Positions 50,062 through 58,594 of a DNA stretch of 64,000 bases are shown here, in pieces. The position numbers were made by a program, and so were the translations under genes. Positions within the stretch are counted from its first letter, which is position 1; each line of letters starts with the position of its first letter. The stretch is from the NCBI RefSeq assembly GCF_020297055.1, contig NZ_JAIXCQ010000004.1:238462-302461 (forward strand). The letters are read 5' to 3'. The stretch comes from Isoptericola luteus (lineage in GTDB: Bacteria > Actinomycetota > Actinomycetes > Actinomycetales > Cellulomonadaceae). The notes under the pieces are model-generated. The model searched no databases, was not told the origin of the DNA, and saw only the letters and a program-made list of their open reading frames with translations.

Positions 50062-51593
50062 GGGCGGCGGTCACCGGCGTCACGGGCTACGTGGGCGGCC
50101 GACTCGTGCCGGAGCTTCTCGGCGCCGGGCACGAGGTCCGCGCGATCAGCCGCAACCCGGCCCGGCTCGCGGGCCGCGAGTGGGTGGACGACGTGCAGGC
50201 CGTGGAGGCCGACGTGGGCGACCTCGCCGCGGTCCGACGGGCGCTCGACGGCGTCGACGTCGCCTACTACCTGGTGCACTCGCTGGGCGCGGGGCGCACG
50301 TTCGAGGCCCGAGACCGGCGCAACGCCCTCACGTTCGCACAGGCGGCCCGCGAGTCGGGAGTGGGGCGCGTCGTCTACCTCGGCGGCCTGTACCCCGACG
50401 TCCCGGAGGGCGACCTCTCGCCACACCTGGCCTCACGCAAGGAGGTCGAGGAGATCCTCCTCGCCTCGGGCGTCCCGACGACGGTGCTGCGTGCCGCCAT
50501 CATCCTCGGGTCCGGCTCGGCGTCGTTCGAGATGATGCGCTACCTCACGGAGCGGCTGCCGGCGATGACCACGCCGCGCTGGGTCGACAACAGGATCCAG
50601 CCCATCGCGGTGCGTGACGTGCTGCGCTACCTCGTCGGCTCGGCGTCGATGCCCCGCGACGTCTCGCGGGGCTTCGACATCGGCGGCCCCGACGTGCTCA
50701 CCTACCGCGACATGATGCAGCGCTACGCACGGGCGGCCGGGCTGCCACGGCGGCTGATCGTCGGCGTCCCGGTGCTGACACCGCAGCTGTCCAGCCTCTG
50801 GGTCGGGCTCGTCACCCCGGTCCCGTCGGGCATCGCACGGCCGCTGGTGGAGTCGCTGCAGCACGAGGTGGTGTGCCACGAGGACGACGTGCGCCGGCAC
50901 GTTCCCGATCCGCCCGAGGGCCTGGTCGGCGTGGACCACGCGATCGAGCTCGCCCTCGCCCGGGTCCACGACGGCGAGGTGACCACCCGCTGGACGTCGG
51001 CGTCCGTGCCGGGGGCCCCGTCCGACCCGCTGCCGTCCGACCCGGACTGGGCCGGTGGCTCGCTGTACGTCGACGAGCGCCGCACCGTCGTCGACGCGCC
51101 GCACGACGTGCTGTGGCGGGTGATCGAGGAGATCGGCGGTCACCGCGGGTGGTACTCCTGGTCGGTCGCATGGCGCGTGCGGGGCGTGCTCGACAGGCTG
51201 GTCGGAGGCCCGGGCCTGCGGCGCGGCCGCCGGGACGAGCACCGGCTGCGGGTGGACGACGCGCTCGACTTCTGGCGGGTCGAGGCGATCGAGCCGGGAC
51301 GACGGCTGCTGCTGCGTGCCGAGATGCGGCTGCCCGGGCTCGCGTGGCTCGAGCTGCGGGTCGACGAGGCGGCGGCCGAGGTGACCGACCCCGACGACCC
51401 CGGGCCGGGTCCGGCCGACGCCGCCGGCCCGGCGCGCACGTACTTCGCGCAGCGGGCGCTGTTCCACCCGCACGGCCTGGCCGGCCAGCTCTACTGGTGG
51501 TCGGTCGCGCCGTTCCACGGCGTCATCTTCGGCGGGATGCAGCGCAACGTGGCCCGCGAGGCGGAGCGCCTCGCGGGCCACGTCGACCGCTGA
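50058..51593 (+). CDS. NAD(P)-binding SDR-type protein with DUF2867 domain
   Basis: The 511-residue protein has an atypical SDR domain (about 1-300), with the nucleotide-binding TGVTGYVGGRLVPELL at the very start, RVVYLGGLYPD, and TTVLRAAIILGSGSASFEMMRYL. A C-terminal DUF2867 domain (about 335-505, with WRVEAIEPGRRLLLRAEMRLPGLAWLELRVD and ALFHPHGLAGQLYWWSVAPFHG) follows. This pairing is standard for the family and may act on a quinone or lipid; no reaction is known. ATG 50058 overlaps the topoisomerase stop, so both are coupled. It ends 13 bases from the convergent GH48 gene. Confidence 0.87.
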   Translation: MRAAVTGVTGYVGGRLVPELLGAGHEVRAISRNPARLAGREWVDDVQAVEADVGDLAAVRRALDGVDVAYYLVHSLGAGRTFEARDRRNALTFAQAARESGVGRVVYLGGLYPDVPEGDLSPHLASRKEVEEILLASGVPTTVLRAAIILGSGSASFEMMRYLTERLPAMTTPRWVDNRIQPIAVRDVLRYLVGSASMPRDVSRGFDIGGPDVLTYRDMMQRYARAAGLPRRLIVGVPVLTPQLSSLWVGLVTPVPSGIARPLVESLQHEVVCHEDDVRRHVPDPPEGLVGVDHAIELALARVHDGEVTTRWTSASVPGAPSDPLPSDPDWAGGSLYVDERRTVVDAPHDVLWRVIEEIGGHRGWYSWSVAWRVRGVLDRLVGGPGLRRGRRDEHRLRVDDALDFWRVEAIEPGRRLLLRAEMRLPGLAWLELRVDEAAAEVTDPDDPGPGPADAAGPARTYFAQRALFHPHGLAGQLYWWSVAPFHGVIFGGMQRNVAREAERLAGHVDR

Positions 51594-51605
51594 TCGGGCA
51601 GGCGG

Positions 51606-54305
51606 TCAGCCGCAGGTGGGTGCCGGGTCGGACGGCGGCGCGCCGGACCCGATGAACCCGACGGTGGCGCTCGCCCCCGGAGCGAGCGTGCCGTTCCACG
51701 ACTCGTTCGTGGCCTCGACGACCGAGCCCTGCGACGTCACGACGCCGCCCCAGGCCTGCGTCACGGTCCCGGGCGCGGCGTCCCAGGTCACGGTCCACCC
51801 GCTGAGCCCGTCCGGCCCGGCGGTCACCGTCACCTGGCCCTGGTACCCGCCGTTCCACGAGCCGACCGTCGCATACTCGGCGGTGCAGCCCTCGACCGGC
51901 GCGGCCTCCTGGGTGGTGGCCGTCACCGGCGCGGACTCCTGCGAGACGTTCCCGGCGGCGTCACGCGCCGAGACCGTGTACTCGTACGACGACCCGGCGT
52001 CGAGCCCGTCGTCCGTGAACGTCGTGACGGTGCCGCCGGTCGTCCCGACGACCTCGCCGTCGCGCCGCACCGTGTACCCGTTCACCCGGGTGTCGTCGGT
52101 CGACGCCTCCCAGGCCAGCGACGCGGTGGCGTCCGTGGTCGCGGTGACCTCGAGGCCCGCCGGGACGGTGGGTGCCTGCGTGTCGTCCGAGGGGACGTCG
52201 TCCTCGCCGAACAGCCGGTCGTAGTCCGCGAGCGCCGTCGCGACCGCCGTCTGCGCCCAGAACCGGTGGTAGGTGAACTCGGGAGCGGGCCCGCCGTCGA
52301 GGTGGTCCTGGACCTTGGACCACTGCGGGTCGTCGAGGTAGAACGAGCGCATGTCGAGGAACGAGACGCCGGGCTCGACGACGTCGCCGTTCGGCATGGT
52401 CCCGCTCCACCCCTGGGGCACGTAGACGCCGTCGCCGTCCGTGGTGGTGAGCACGTCGTCGAAGCGCGCGTAGTCGGTGCGCGTCTCGGTGGTGGCCACG
52501 CCGACCGGGTCGCTGTTCTGCGTCCAGATCGCGTCGAGCAGGTCGTGCGCGACCTGCTGTGCCTCGTCGTGGGTGGCGCCGGTACCGCCGGCCGCGTAGT
52601 ACATGAGCGACCGGGCGAGGGCACCGGCGACGCCGACGTCCTGGCCGTAGGCGGTGACCTCGACGCTCAGCCCGGCGTTGTCGCCCGGGTTGTCGGGGTC
52701 CCAGTCGTCGGGCTGGCCGGACCACGCGAGGTTCGACGGGATCTCCCACGAGTCGGCGGAGATCGTGATGTGGTCCATCACCCAGGGCGCCCACTTGTCG
52801 AGGATCGCCTCGGCGCGCTCGTCCCCCGTCTCCTCGTACAGCTGGGCGATGCGCTCGACGCCCCAGCCCTGCATGCCCATCCAGGAGTTCGACGGCGGGT
52901 CGTGGTACACGGGTGCCTCCTGGTAGCCCATGCCGTAGAACGTGGCGACGTCGTCCGGCCGGTCGGCGTAGTGGCCGTCCCAGCTGTTGGTGGAACCGCC
53001 GGCGATGCCGCCCTCGGGCGACTGCAACCACTGGAACAGCTCGATCTGCCGGTCCATGCTGGTCTCCCAGTCACCGGCCGCGGTCGGCGAGTCGGGCACC
53101 AGCGCCGGGTCGTTGGCCAGCGCCCATGCCGCCATGGGGTTCTGGTAGCCGAAGTGCGCGTGGCTGGAGCCGATGCGCCACGCCCACGGCGACGAGGTGT
53201 CCAGCGCGCCGCCCCACGCGTAGTACCAGGACAGGAGGTAGTGCGCGCTGTCCCGGCCGCTGCCCGCGGCGCAGGACGTCGACTCGCAGCCGGGCGTCTT
53301 GAAGTACTTGTCGAACAGGGCGTACCGCAGGTAGTCGCCCATCTTCGAGGCCTTGCCCACGGTGTCGGCGACCGCCTCGGGCTGGCCCTGCTCGGTGGCG
53401 AACTTGTTCGCCCAGTAGGCCGCCTCGACGGCGCGGGCGTCCGCGTCGGGCGCGTTGGTGTACTTCCACTGCTGCGCGTAGCTCGCGTCGCCCGTGAAGA
53501 GGTCGAGGTAGCCGTTCTCGCCGCCGTAGCTGAAGTCGTCGATCGACGGTTGCGGCACCGTCTCCCAGACCGACTCCTGGGGGCCGCGCTGGAACGTGTT
53601 GATGTACGACGTGCCCTCGTGGTCGGGGCCGAGGAGCTCCGAGGACCCCGGCGCGGCGCCGTAGCCGTAGACGTTGTCGACGTCCGCGAGCCAGTGCATG
53701 CCGTAGATCTCGGACGTGCCGTAGGTGGACTCCAGCTCCGCCCCGATGGGGTCGGACCCGACGGGCACGGTGCCGTCGAGCTGGGAGGGGTACTGGCTCG
53801 GGTGGTTGAACTCGGGTGCGTAGGTCGCCGGCGACGCCGGGTCGTACGCCCCGTTCGTCGGCTGGTTCTCGGTGGTGGGGATCATGTACGCCTCGAGCGT
53901 GTCCCAGGCGTGGTTGAAGGGCTCCCAGTCGCCCGTGACCTGCCCGTAGGAGGTCTCCAGCCACAGCCAGAACGAGTACGCCTCGCTCGTGGTCTCGTGC
54001 CCGTAGTCGGGAGCCTCCACCATGAGCGTCTCGACGGAGTGGTACGGGATGCCCTGCGGGGAGAAGTAGCCGTTCGCCGGGTCGTGCACCTTGTCGTACA
54101 GCTCGAGGAAGCGCTGGGTGTACTCGCCGTCGGCGGCCACGGCGGCGACCTCGACGCCGGCGGCGACCTCGGCCCCGGCGTCGACGGCCAGGGCGGGCGT
54201 GAGCGGCGCGGCGCCGGCGGTCGCCAGCGGGAGCGCGGCCACGGCGGCGAGCGCGCCCAGCGTGAGGACGGTCCGGCCTCGCGGCCGGTGGGCTGTTCGG
54301 GGCAT
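51606..54305 (-). CDS. Secreted GH48 cellulase (reducing-end cellobiohydrolase) with FN3 and CBM2
   Basis: The 899-residue enzyme has a signal peptide (1 to about 33, ending near AGAAPL), a GH48 catalytic domain (about 55-695), one fibronectin-III module (about 705-792) and a C-terminal CBM2 (about 804-899). GH48 is shown by QRFLELYDKVHDPANGYFS, the catalytic Glu region APDYGHETTSEAYSFW, EIYGMHWLADVDNVYGYG and NPMAAWALAND. These enzymes release cellobiose processively from reducing ends and are key exocellulases. AGAGAGG precedes the ATG. An AAACGTTT palindrome lies about 130 bases upstream. It should act with the GH6 enzyme encoded nearby. Confidence 0.96.
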   Translation of the reverse strand: MPRTAHRPRGRTVLTLGALAAVAALPLATAGAAPLTPALAVDAGAEVAAGVEVAAVAADGEYTQRFLELYDKVHDPANGYFSPQGIPYHSVETLMVEAPDYGHETTSEAYSFWLWLETSYGQVTGDWEPFNHAWDTLEAYMIPTTENQPTNGAYDPASPATYAPEFNHPSQYPSQLDGTVPVGSDPIGAELESTYGTSEIYGMHWLADVDNVYGYGAAPGSSELLGPDHEGTSYINTFQRGPQESVWETVPQPSIDDFSYGGENGYLDLFTGDASYAQQWKYTNAPDADARAVEAAYWANKFATEQGQPEAVADTVGKASKMGDYLRYALFDKYFKTPGCESTSCAAGSGRDSAHYLLSWYYAWGGALDTSSPWAWRIGSSHAHFGYQNPMAAWALANDPALVPDSPTAAGDWETSMDRQIELFQWLQSPEGGIAGGSTNSWDGHYADRPDDVATFYGMGYQEAPVYHDPPSNSWMGMQGWGVERIAQLYEETGDERAEAILDKWAPWVMDHITISADSWEIPSNLAWSGQPDDWDPDNPGDNAGLSVEVTAYGQDVGVAGALARSLMYYAAGGTGATHDEAQQVAHDLLDAIWTQNSDPVGVATTETRTDYARFDDVLTTTDGDGVYVPQGWSGTMPNGDVVEPGVSFLDMRSFYLDDPQWSKVQDHLDGGPAPEFTYHRFWAQTAVATALADYDRLFGEDDVPSDDTQAPTVPAGLEVTATTDATASLAWEASTDDTRVNGYTVRRDGEVVGTTGGTVTTFTDDGLDAGSSYEYTVSARDAAGNVSQESAPVTATTQEAAPVEGCTAEYATVGSWNGGYQGQVTVTAGPDGLSGWTVTWDAAPGTVTQAWGGVVTSQGSVVEATNESWNGTLAPGASATVGFIGSGAPPSDPAPTCG

Positions 54306-54432
54306 CGTGCACCTCTCTTCGTCGGGAGGCTCGCCCGTGGCCGGTCGGCGACCGGCGCCCGGCGCACGTCGGCGACCCGGCGGGGAGCACCCTTCGAGGC
54401 TCACGGGCGCCGATCCGGGCGACAACGGGCCC

Positions 54433-54440
54433 AAACGTTT
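54433..54440. promoter_or_regulatory. LacI-type operator upstream of GH48
   Basis: AAACGTTT stands 128 bases before the GH48 ATG. It is the same core as in the perfect GAAACGTTTC sites before GH6 and GH74; here the outer bases are C and C on the plus strand. LacI-family repressors bind such CG-centred palindromes. Confidence 0.6.
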
Positions 54441-54458
54441 CTGTGCCCCGGGCGAGGC

Positions 54459-54537
54459 TCTCTATCTCGCGGTCCGGAGTTCTCTATCTCGCGGTCCGGA
54501 GTTCTCTATCTCGCGGGGCGGGGCACTCTGTCTCGCG
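54459..54537 (-). repeat. 3'-end array 3: four copies of GCGAGATAGAGA, period 22 bp, at the end of the LacI/PAS gene
   Basis: On the minus strand three perfect copies and one degenerate copy (GCGAGACAGAGT) stand at exactly 22-bp steps; plus-strand positions are 54459, 54481, 54503 and 54525. The degenerate copy is translated within the last residues of the LacI/PAS gene (SRDRV). The next copy supplies Ala-Arg and the TAG stop at 54506-54508. TAGs of the three perfect copies fall in all three sense frames. Spacers are ACTCCGGACC and TGCCCCGCCCC. Confidence 0.95.
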
Positions 54538-57253
54538 ACGGGCTCGCCTGCCGCGGCGCCCGGTACCGGGCCAGTGCGTCCCCCGCCCGGCGCAGCGCCT
54601 CGATCGCGTCACCGGCCGGCGTCGGCAGCCCGACGACCCGCTCGATCCCCACCGCGGCGCCGAGCACCGCGCGCAGCCGCGCCACGCGTTCCCGTGCGGA
54701 GGCCTCGTCGGCACCGTCGAGCAGCACGACGACGTCGCACGGTGCCGCCGCGTACGCGCAGTCCGCGCCGCCCAGCTCGCCCTGCAGCCGGTGGAGCGTG
54801 GGTACCGAGGGTGACTGGGGGAAGCCCAGCGCGAGGAGCTGCCAGTCGTAACCGTCGACGCGCCGGGCCCGCAGGATCGCGCGCTCCAGCCGGTCGACGA
54901 ACAGGTCCCGTGCGACGAGTCCGGTGTCGGGGTCGGCGAGCACCCGTTCGCGCAGCTCGCTGCGGAACAGCCCGAGGTCGGAGAGCACCGCCATCGCCCC
55001 CACCATGCGGGCCGGGCGGTCGCCGGCGTCGTGCACGGTGACGGCCCGGCAGCGCACCCGCACGTACCGGCCGTCCGCCGCCCGCACGCGGTGCTCGACG
55101 TCCAGCGGCTGGTGGGCGCCGGAGAGCTGGGCCGCCACCGCGGCGTGCACCGCGCGGGCGTCGTCGGGATGGACGCGGCCGAGCCACTCCTGCGCGTCGT
55201 CGCCCAGGTGGCGCACGTCGCAGCCCACGATCCTCGCCCAGGCCTCGGAGTACCGCACCTCGCCGGACTCCACGTCCCAGTCCCAGGTGCCGTCCTGGGA
55301 GGCGATCTGGACGAGCGCCGCACGCTCCCGGCTCGCCTCCACCTCGAGGGCGAGCACCCGCTCGCGCTCGGCAGCCTGCGCCAGCTCCCGGCGCTGGTCC
55401 TGCAGGGAGCTGAGCATGCCCTCCGCGTCGAGCGCGACCGACAGCATCGCGGCCCAGTGGTCGTACCGGACCCGCGTGCTGGTCGAGCGCGCGTCGACGA
55501 TGCCGCCCACCAGCAGGAACCCCCGGTCGCTGCGGCCGAACGCCACCCGCGTCACCACGGTCAGGGTCCGCGGGTCGGTGAGCTCCGAGGGCGGGAAGTC
55601 CGCGAGCTGGAGGGCGGTGCCCACCAGACGTTCCGCGCCCGGCACCCCGCGGGCGCCCACGATGCGCAGCAGGCGCCCGCCCGAGGACTCCGCATCGTCC
55701 TCCCACAGCGCGAGGGCCGCGGCCCCGCTGTGCCCGCGCGGGAGCCAGTCGAGCCGGCGCAGGGCGGCGCCGTCGGACCGCATCAGCTCCAGGTCGACCT
55801 CGTTCTGCTCCGCGATGTCCTGCTCGAGGCGCCCCACCCGGACGAGCGCCGGCTGGGAGCAGCCGTGCACGAACGCCACGAGCACGTGCCGCGCGGTGTC
55901 CTCCACGGCCGCGAGCCGTGCCGCTCGCCGCGGCACCTGGGCTCGCCCGGGCGACGGGGTGCGCCGCCCCGCCTCGCGGGTCCAGCGCGCCGCCTCGGCG
56001 CGTACCGCGGGGACCAGCTGCTCGAGGGCGTCGGGCGAGGGCCGCAGGGCCGCCGTGCGGTCCGCGAGCTCGGCCAGCGCGTCCACCGGCGGGACGACGG
56101 CGAGCTCCGCGGCGCTGCGGAACATGCGCTGCAGGGCGTGCAGCCACACGTCGACCGGGCTCGGCCGCCGCCGGAGCGCCCCGTGCCCACCCCCGTGCCC
56201 ACCCCCGTGCCCGGCTCCGTGCCCGGCTCCGGCGGGCGACGTCGGCGTGCCGTCGGTGACGCACGGGAAGGCCACCCGGGCGACGTCGGCGAGCATCGGC
56301 TCGTCGTCGGGCCGGCGTGTGGTCGTGCCCGCCACGACCAGGTCGCCGCGCACCCCCTCGACGCAGCCGCACGACTCCCGGGTGATGAGCGCAGAGCGTG
56401 TGAGGCGGTGCGTGCCGGTCACCGCCAGGCCGCGCAGCCGCGCCAGCATCAGCTCGGCCGCCCGCTCCCCCACCGCGTCGTGCATCGGGTCCACCGTGGA
56501 CAGCCGCGGCCTGGCCCGGGCGCCCGAGTCGGAACGGTCGACGCCGACGACCGCCTGGTCCTCGGGCAGCTCGAGCCCGGCGGCGCGCAGCCCCCGCATG
56601 AATCCGATCGCGTTGCGGTCGGTGGCCGCCAGGGTGGCCGTCGTCGGCAGCTCCCGCTCGACCAGCCGGCGGGCCACTGCCTCCGCGCTGGCCTCCTGGT
56701 TGTCGCGGGTGGCGTAGAACCACTCCGCGCGCGCCTCGAGACCGTGCGCGGCGAGGGCCCCGCGGTAGGCCTCGTACCGCTCCAGCGTGTCCTGCTGGTC
56801 CGTGTTGCCGACGAACCCGATGTGCCGGTGCCCGTGCGCCACCAGGTGGTCGACGGCGGCACGCACCCCGCCGGAGTTGTCGGGCACCACGCTCGGCGCC
56901 CGCAGACCCTCGCCCTGGACGCCCAGGAGCACGAGCGGCACCCCCGACTCGTCGAGGGCGCGCAGGTCGCCTTCCGCGAGCGCGGTGGTCACGACGACGA
57001 GCCCGTCGAACGACCGTCGTCCCACCACGTGCCGGTGGGCGGGCGGGACGGGGAACTCGTCCCGGTCCAGGTCCGCCGGGTACGTCTGGACCGCGACCAC
57101 GCGGTGTCCTGCCGCCCGGAGCACCCGGGCCATCCCGGCGAGCGTGCGCCCGAAGTAGAAGCCACCCAGCACGGGGCACAGCACCCCGACCGTCAGCCGC
57201 CCTGCCGGCGGCCGTCCCGCCGTCGTCACCTGTCGTCCTGCCTGCGAAGGCAT
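54506..57253 (-). CDS. Sugar-binding sensor protein: LacI-type ligand domain, PAS and degenerate GGDEF
   Basis: The 915-residue protein has no signal peptide or membrane segment. Residues about 20-310 are a LacI/GalR ligand-binding fold without the DNA-binding helix-turn-helix: LTVGVLCPVLGGFYFGR, PSVVPDNSGGVRAAVDHLVAHGHRHIGFVGN, AVVGVDRSD, LSTVDPMHDAVGERAAELML. A Gly-His-rich linker (about 345-362) and an uncharacterised helical region (about 365-640) follow. Then comes a PAS domain (about 649-760, DGTWDWDVESGEVRYSEAW, VHPDDARAVH) and a GGDEF-like end (about 773-905, DPDTGLVARDLFVDRLERAI). The GGDEF loop is replaced by CAYAAAPCDVVVLL, so cyclase activity is unlikely. ATG 57253 is the chosen start. 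It diverges from the LacI gene and lies between GH48 and GH6. Confidence 0.85.
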   Translation of the reverse strand: MPSQAGRQVTTAGRPPAGRLTVGVLCPVLGGFYFGRTLAGMARVLRAAGHRVVAVQTYPADLDRDEFPVPPAHRHVVGRRSFDGLVVVTTALAEGDLRALDESGVPLVLLGVQGEGLRAPSVVPDNSGGVRAAVDHLVAHGHRHIGFVGNTDQQDTLERYEAYRGALAAHGLEARAEWFYATRDNQEASAEAVARRLVERELPTTATLAATDRNAIGFMRGLRAAGLELPEDQAVVGVDRSDSGARARPRLSTVDPMHDAVGERAAELMLARLRGLAVTGTHRLTRSALITRESCGCVEGVRGDLVVAGTTTRRPDDEPMLADVARVAFPCVTDGTPTSPAGAGHGAGHGGGHGGGHGALRRRPSPVDVWLHALQRMFRSAAELAVVPPVDALAELADRTAALRPSPDALEQLVPAVRAEAARWTREAGRRTPSPGRAQVPRRAARLAAVEDTARHVLVAFVHGCSQPALVRVGRLEQDIAEQNEVDLELMRSDGAALRRLDWLPRGHSGAAALALWEDDAESSGGRLLRIVGARGVPGAERLVGTALQLADFPPSELTDPRTLTVVTRVAFGRSDRGFLLVGGIVDARSTSTRVRYDHWAAMLSVALDAEGMLSSLQDQRRELAQAAERERVLALEVEASRERAALVQIASQDGTWDWDVESGEVRYSEAWARIVGCDVRHLGDDAQEWLGRVHPDDARAVHAAVAAQLSGAHQPLDVEHRVRAADGRYVRVRCRAVTVHDAGDRPARMVGAMAVLSDLGLFRSELRERVLADPDTGLVARDLFVDRLERAILRARRVDGYDWQLLALGFPQSPSVPTLHRLQGELGGADCAYAAAPCDVVVLLDGADEASARERVARLRAVLGAAVGIERVVGLPTPAGDAIEALRRAGDALARYRAPRQASPSRDRVPRPAR

Positions 57254-57329
57254 TCGCGCCACCGTCCTCACCGTTGAGTACTGCGTGCCCTGGTGCATCA
57301 TCTCCCGAAACACGGCACAGTGTGGGAGC

Positions 57330-58430
57330 GTGACCACCAACGGGGGTGCGAAGGGCGCACCGAGCCGCCCTCGGCGCCTGACGATCACCGACGTCGCCCG
57401 GGCCGCCGGCGTCTCGATCTCGGTCGTGTCGTACGCCCTGAACGACCGCCCGGGCGTGTCCGACGCGACGCGGCGGCACGTGCTGCGCATCGCCTCCGAC
57501 CTGGGCTGGCGCCCGAGCGCCGCCGCCCGGTCCCTGCGCTCCCAGACCCGCAGCCTGGCCGTGCTCCTGCCCGGCGACGCGCCCACGACGTCGGCCCTCG
57601 ACGTCGCGACGGGCCTGCAGTCCGCTCTCGCGGACGCCGGGGTCGCCGTCTGCGTCGAGGTCGCCCCGGACCGGGCGGCGGCCGCCGCGCGGCTCGACGC
57701 CACGTGGACCGAGGGCCGGCACGCGGGCTTCGTCGCCACCGACCTGCTGCGCGACGACCCCCGGGTGCGCACGGCCGAGCGGGTCGGTGCTCCGCTGGTC
57801 CGGGTCGCTCCCGGCCCGCACCCTCCGCACTCGCCCGTCCCCTCCGGGGCCCCGGCGGACGGCCGCGTCTGGTTCGACGGCTGGGCGGAGGGCGACGCCG
57901 CGCGCTACGTCGTCGGGCTGGGGCACCGGCGGCTCGCCCTGTTCGTGCGCGACGAGCGGCTCGAGGGCGCGCGCTGCCTGCTCGCGGGGCTGGCGGACGC
58001 CGCCGACCGCGTCCGCGCGACGGTGGAGGTCGTCGAGTACGGGCGGGTCGAGGAGACGTCGTCCGCGGCCGCGCGCCTGCTCGCGACCCCGCTGCGTCCC
58101 ACGATGGTGGTGACCGACGACGACCTCGCGGCACTGGCCGTGCTCGAGGCGGCGCGCCGGCGCGGCCTGCGGGTGCCCTGGGACGTCTCCGTGCTCGCGG
58201 GCGAGGACAGCCCGACGTGCCGGCTGCTCGACCCGCCGCTGACCGCCGTCGCGCGACCGCACGCCGCGCTCGGCCCCCGGGTCGCGGCGGCCCTCGCGCC
58301 CGCCCTGAAGCCTGCTGCGGGGCCCACCCGTGCCGACCGCGACGGTCCCGGGGACGCCGAGCCGGACACCCCGGCTCCCGTCGCCGCCCGGCTGCTGATC
58401 CGCGGTTCGACGGCACCCCCGGCAGCCTGA
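57330..58430 (+). CDS. LacI-family repressor, probably of the cellulase cluster
   Basis: The 366-residue protein has a LacI helix-turn-helix at about 18-65 (TITDVARAAGVSISVVSYALNDRPGVSDATRRHVLRIASDLGWRP, with the hinge PSAAARSLRSQ). A ligand domain follows, shorter and more divergent than usual, which ends in a basic/Pro-rich tail. The conserved start VTTNGGAKGAPSRPRRL puts GTG at 57330, very close to GGGAG; leaderless translation is possible. Its position between the sensor gene and GH6, and the GAAACGTTTC sites before the glycosidase genes, suggest that it represses them and is released by a cello-oligosaccharide. That link is inferred. Confidence 0.88.
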   Translation: MTTNGGAKGAPSRPRRLTITDVARAAGVSISVVSYALNDRPGVSDATRRHVLRIASDLGWRPSAAARSLRSQTRSLAVLLPGDAPTTSALDVATGLQSALADAGVAVCVEVAPDRAAAAARLDATWTEGRHAGFVATDLLRDDPRVRTAERVGAPLVRVAPGPHPPHSPVPSGAPADGRVWFDGWAEGDAARYVVGLGHRRLALFVRDERLEGARCLLAGLADAADRVRATVEVVEYGRVEETSSAAARLLATPLRPTMVVTDDDLAALAVLEAARRRGLRVPWDVSVLAGEDSPTCRLLDPPLTAVARPHAALGPRVAAALAPALKPAAGPTRADRDGPGDAEPDTPAPVAARLLIRGSTAPPAA

Positions 58431-58480
58431 CCCGCCGGCGCGGGCCGCCGCACGAGCGGGACGGGACGCCGCACCGGCGA

Positions 58481-58490
58481 GAAACGTTTC
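58481..58490. promoter_or_regulatory. LacI-type operator upstream of GH6
   Basis: GAAACGTTTC is a perfect 10-bp palindrome 104 bases before the GH6 GTG and 50 bases after the LacI stop. It is the same sequence as at 61045 before GH74. Confidence 0.75.
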
Positions 58491-58594
58491 GTGCGGTGTC
58501 CGCCCGGCCCCGTCCGGTCCAGGTTGGGAGGAGTCGGCCGTCCGGCCGGCGCGCGGGCCTCGCGCCCGCGGCAGTCGAGTCCCTGGAGGCCCCC

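Noticed and set aside
54506..57253. Active diguanylate cyclase.
   Set aside because: The GGDEF signature is absent; the loop reads AAAPCDVVVLL. Only the surrounding fold pattern remains.
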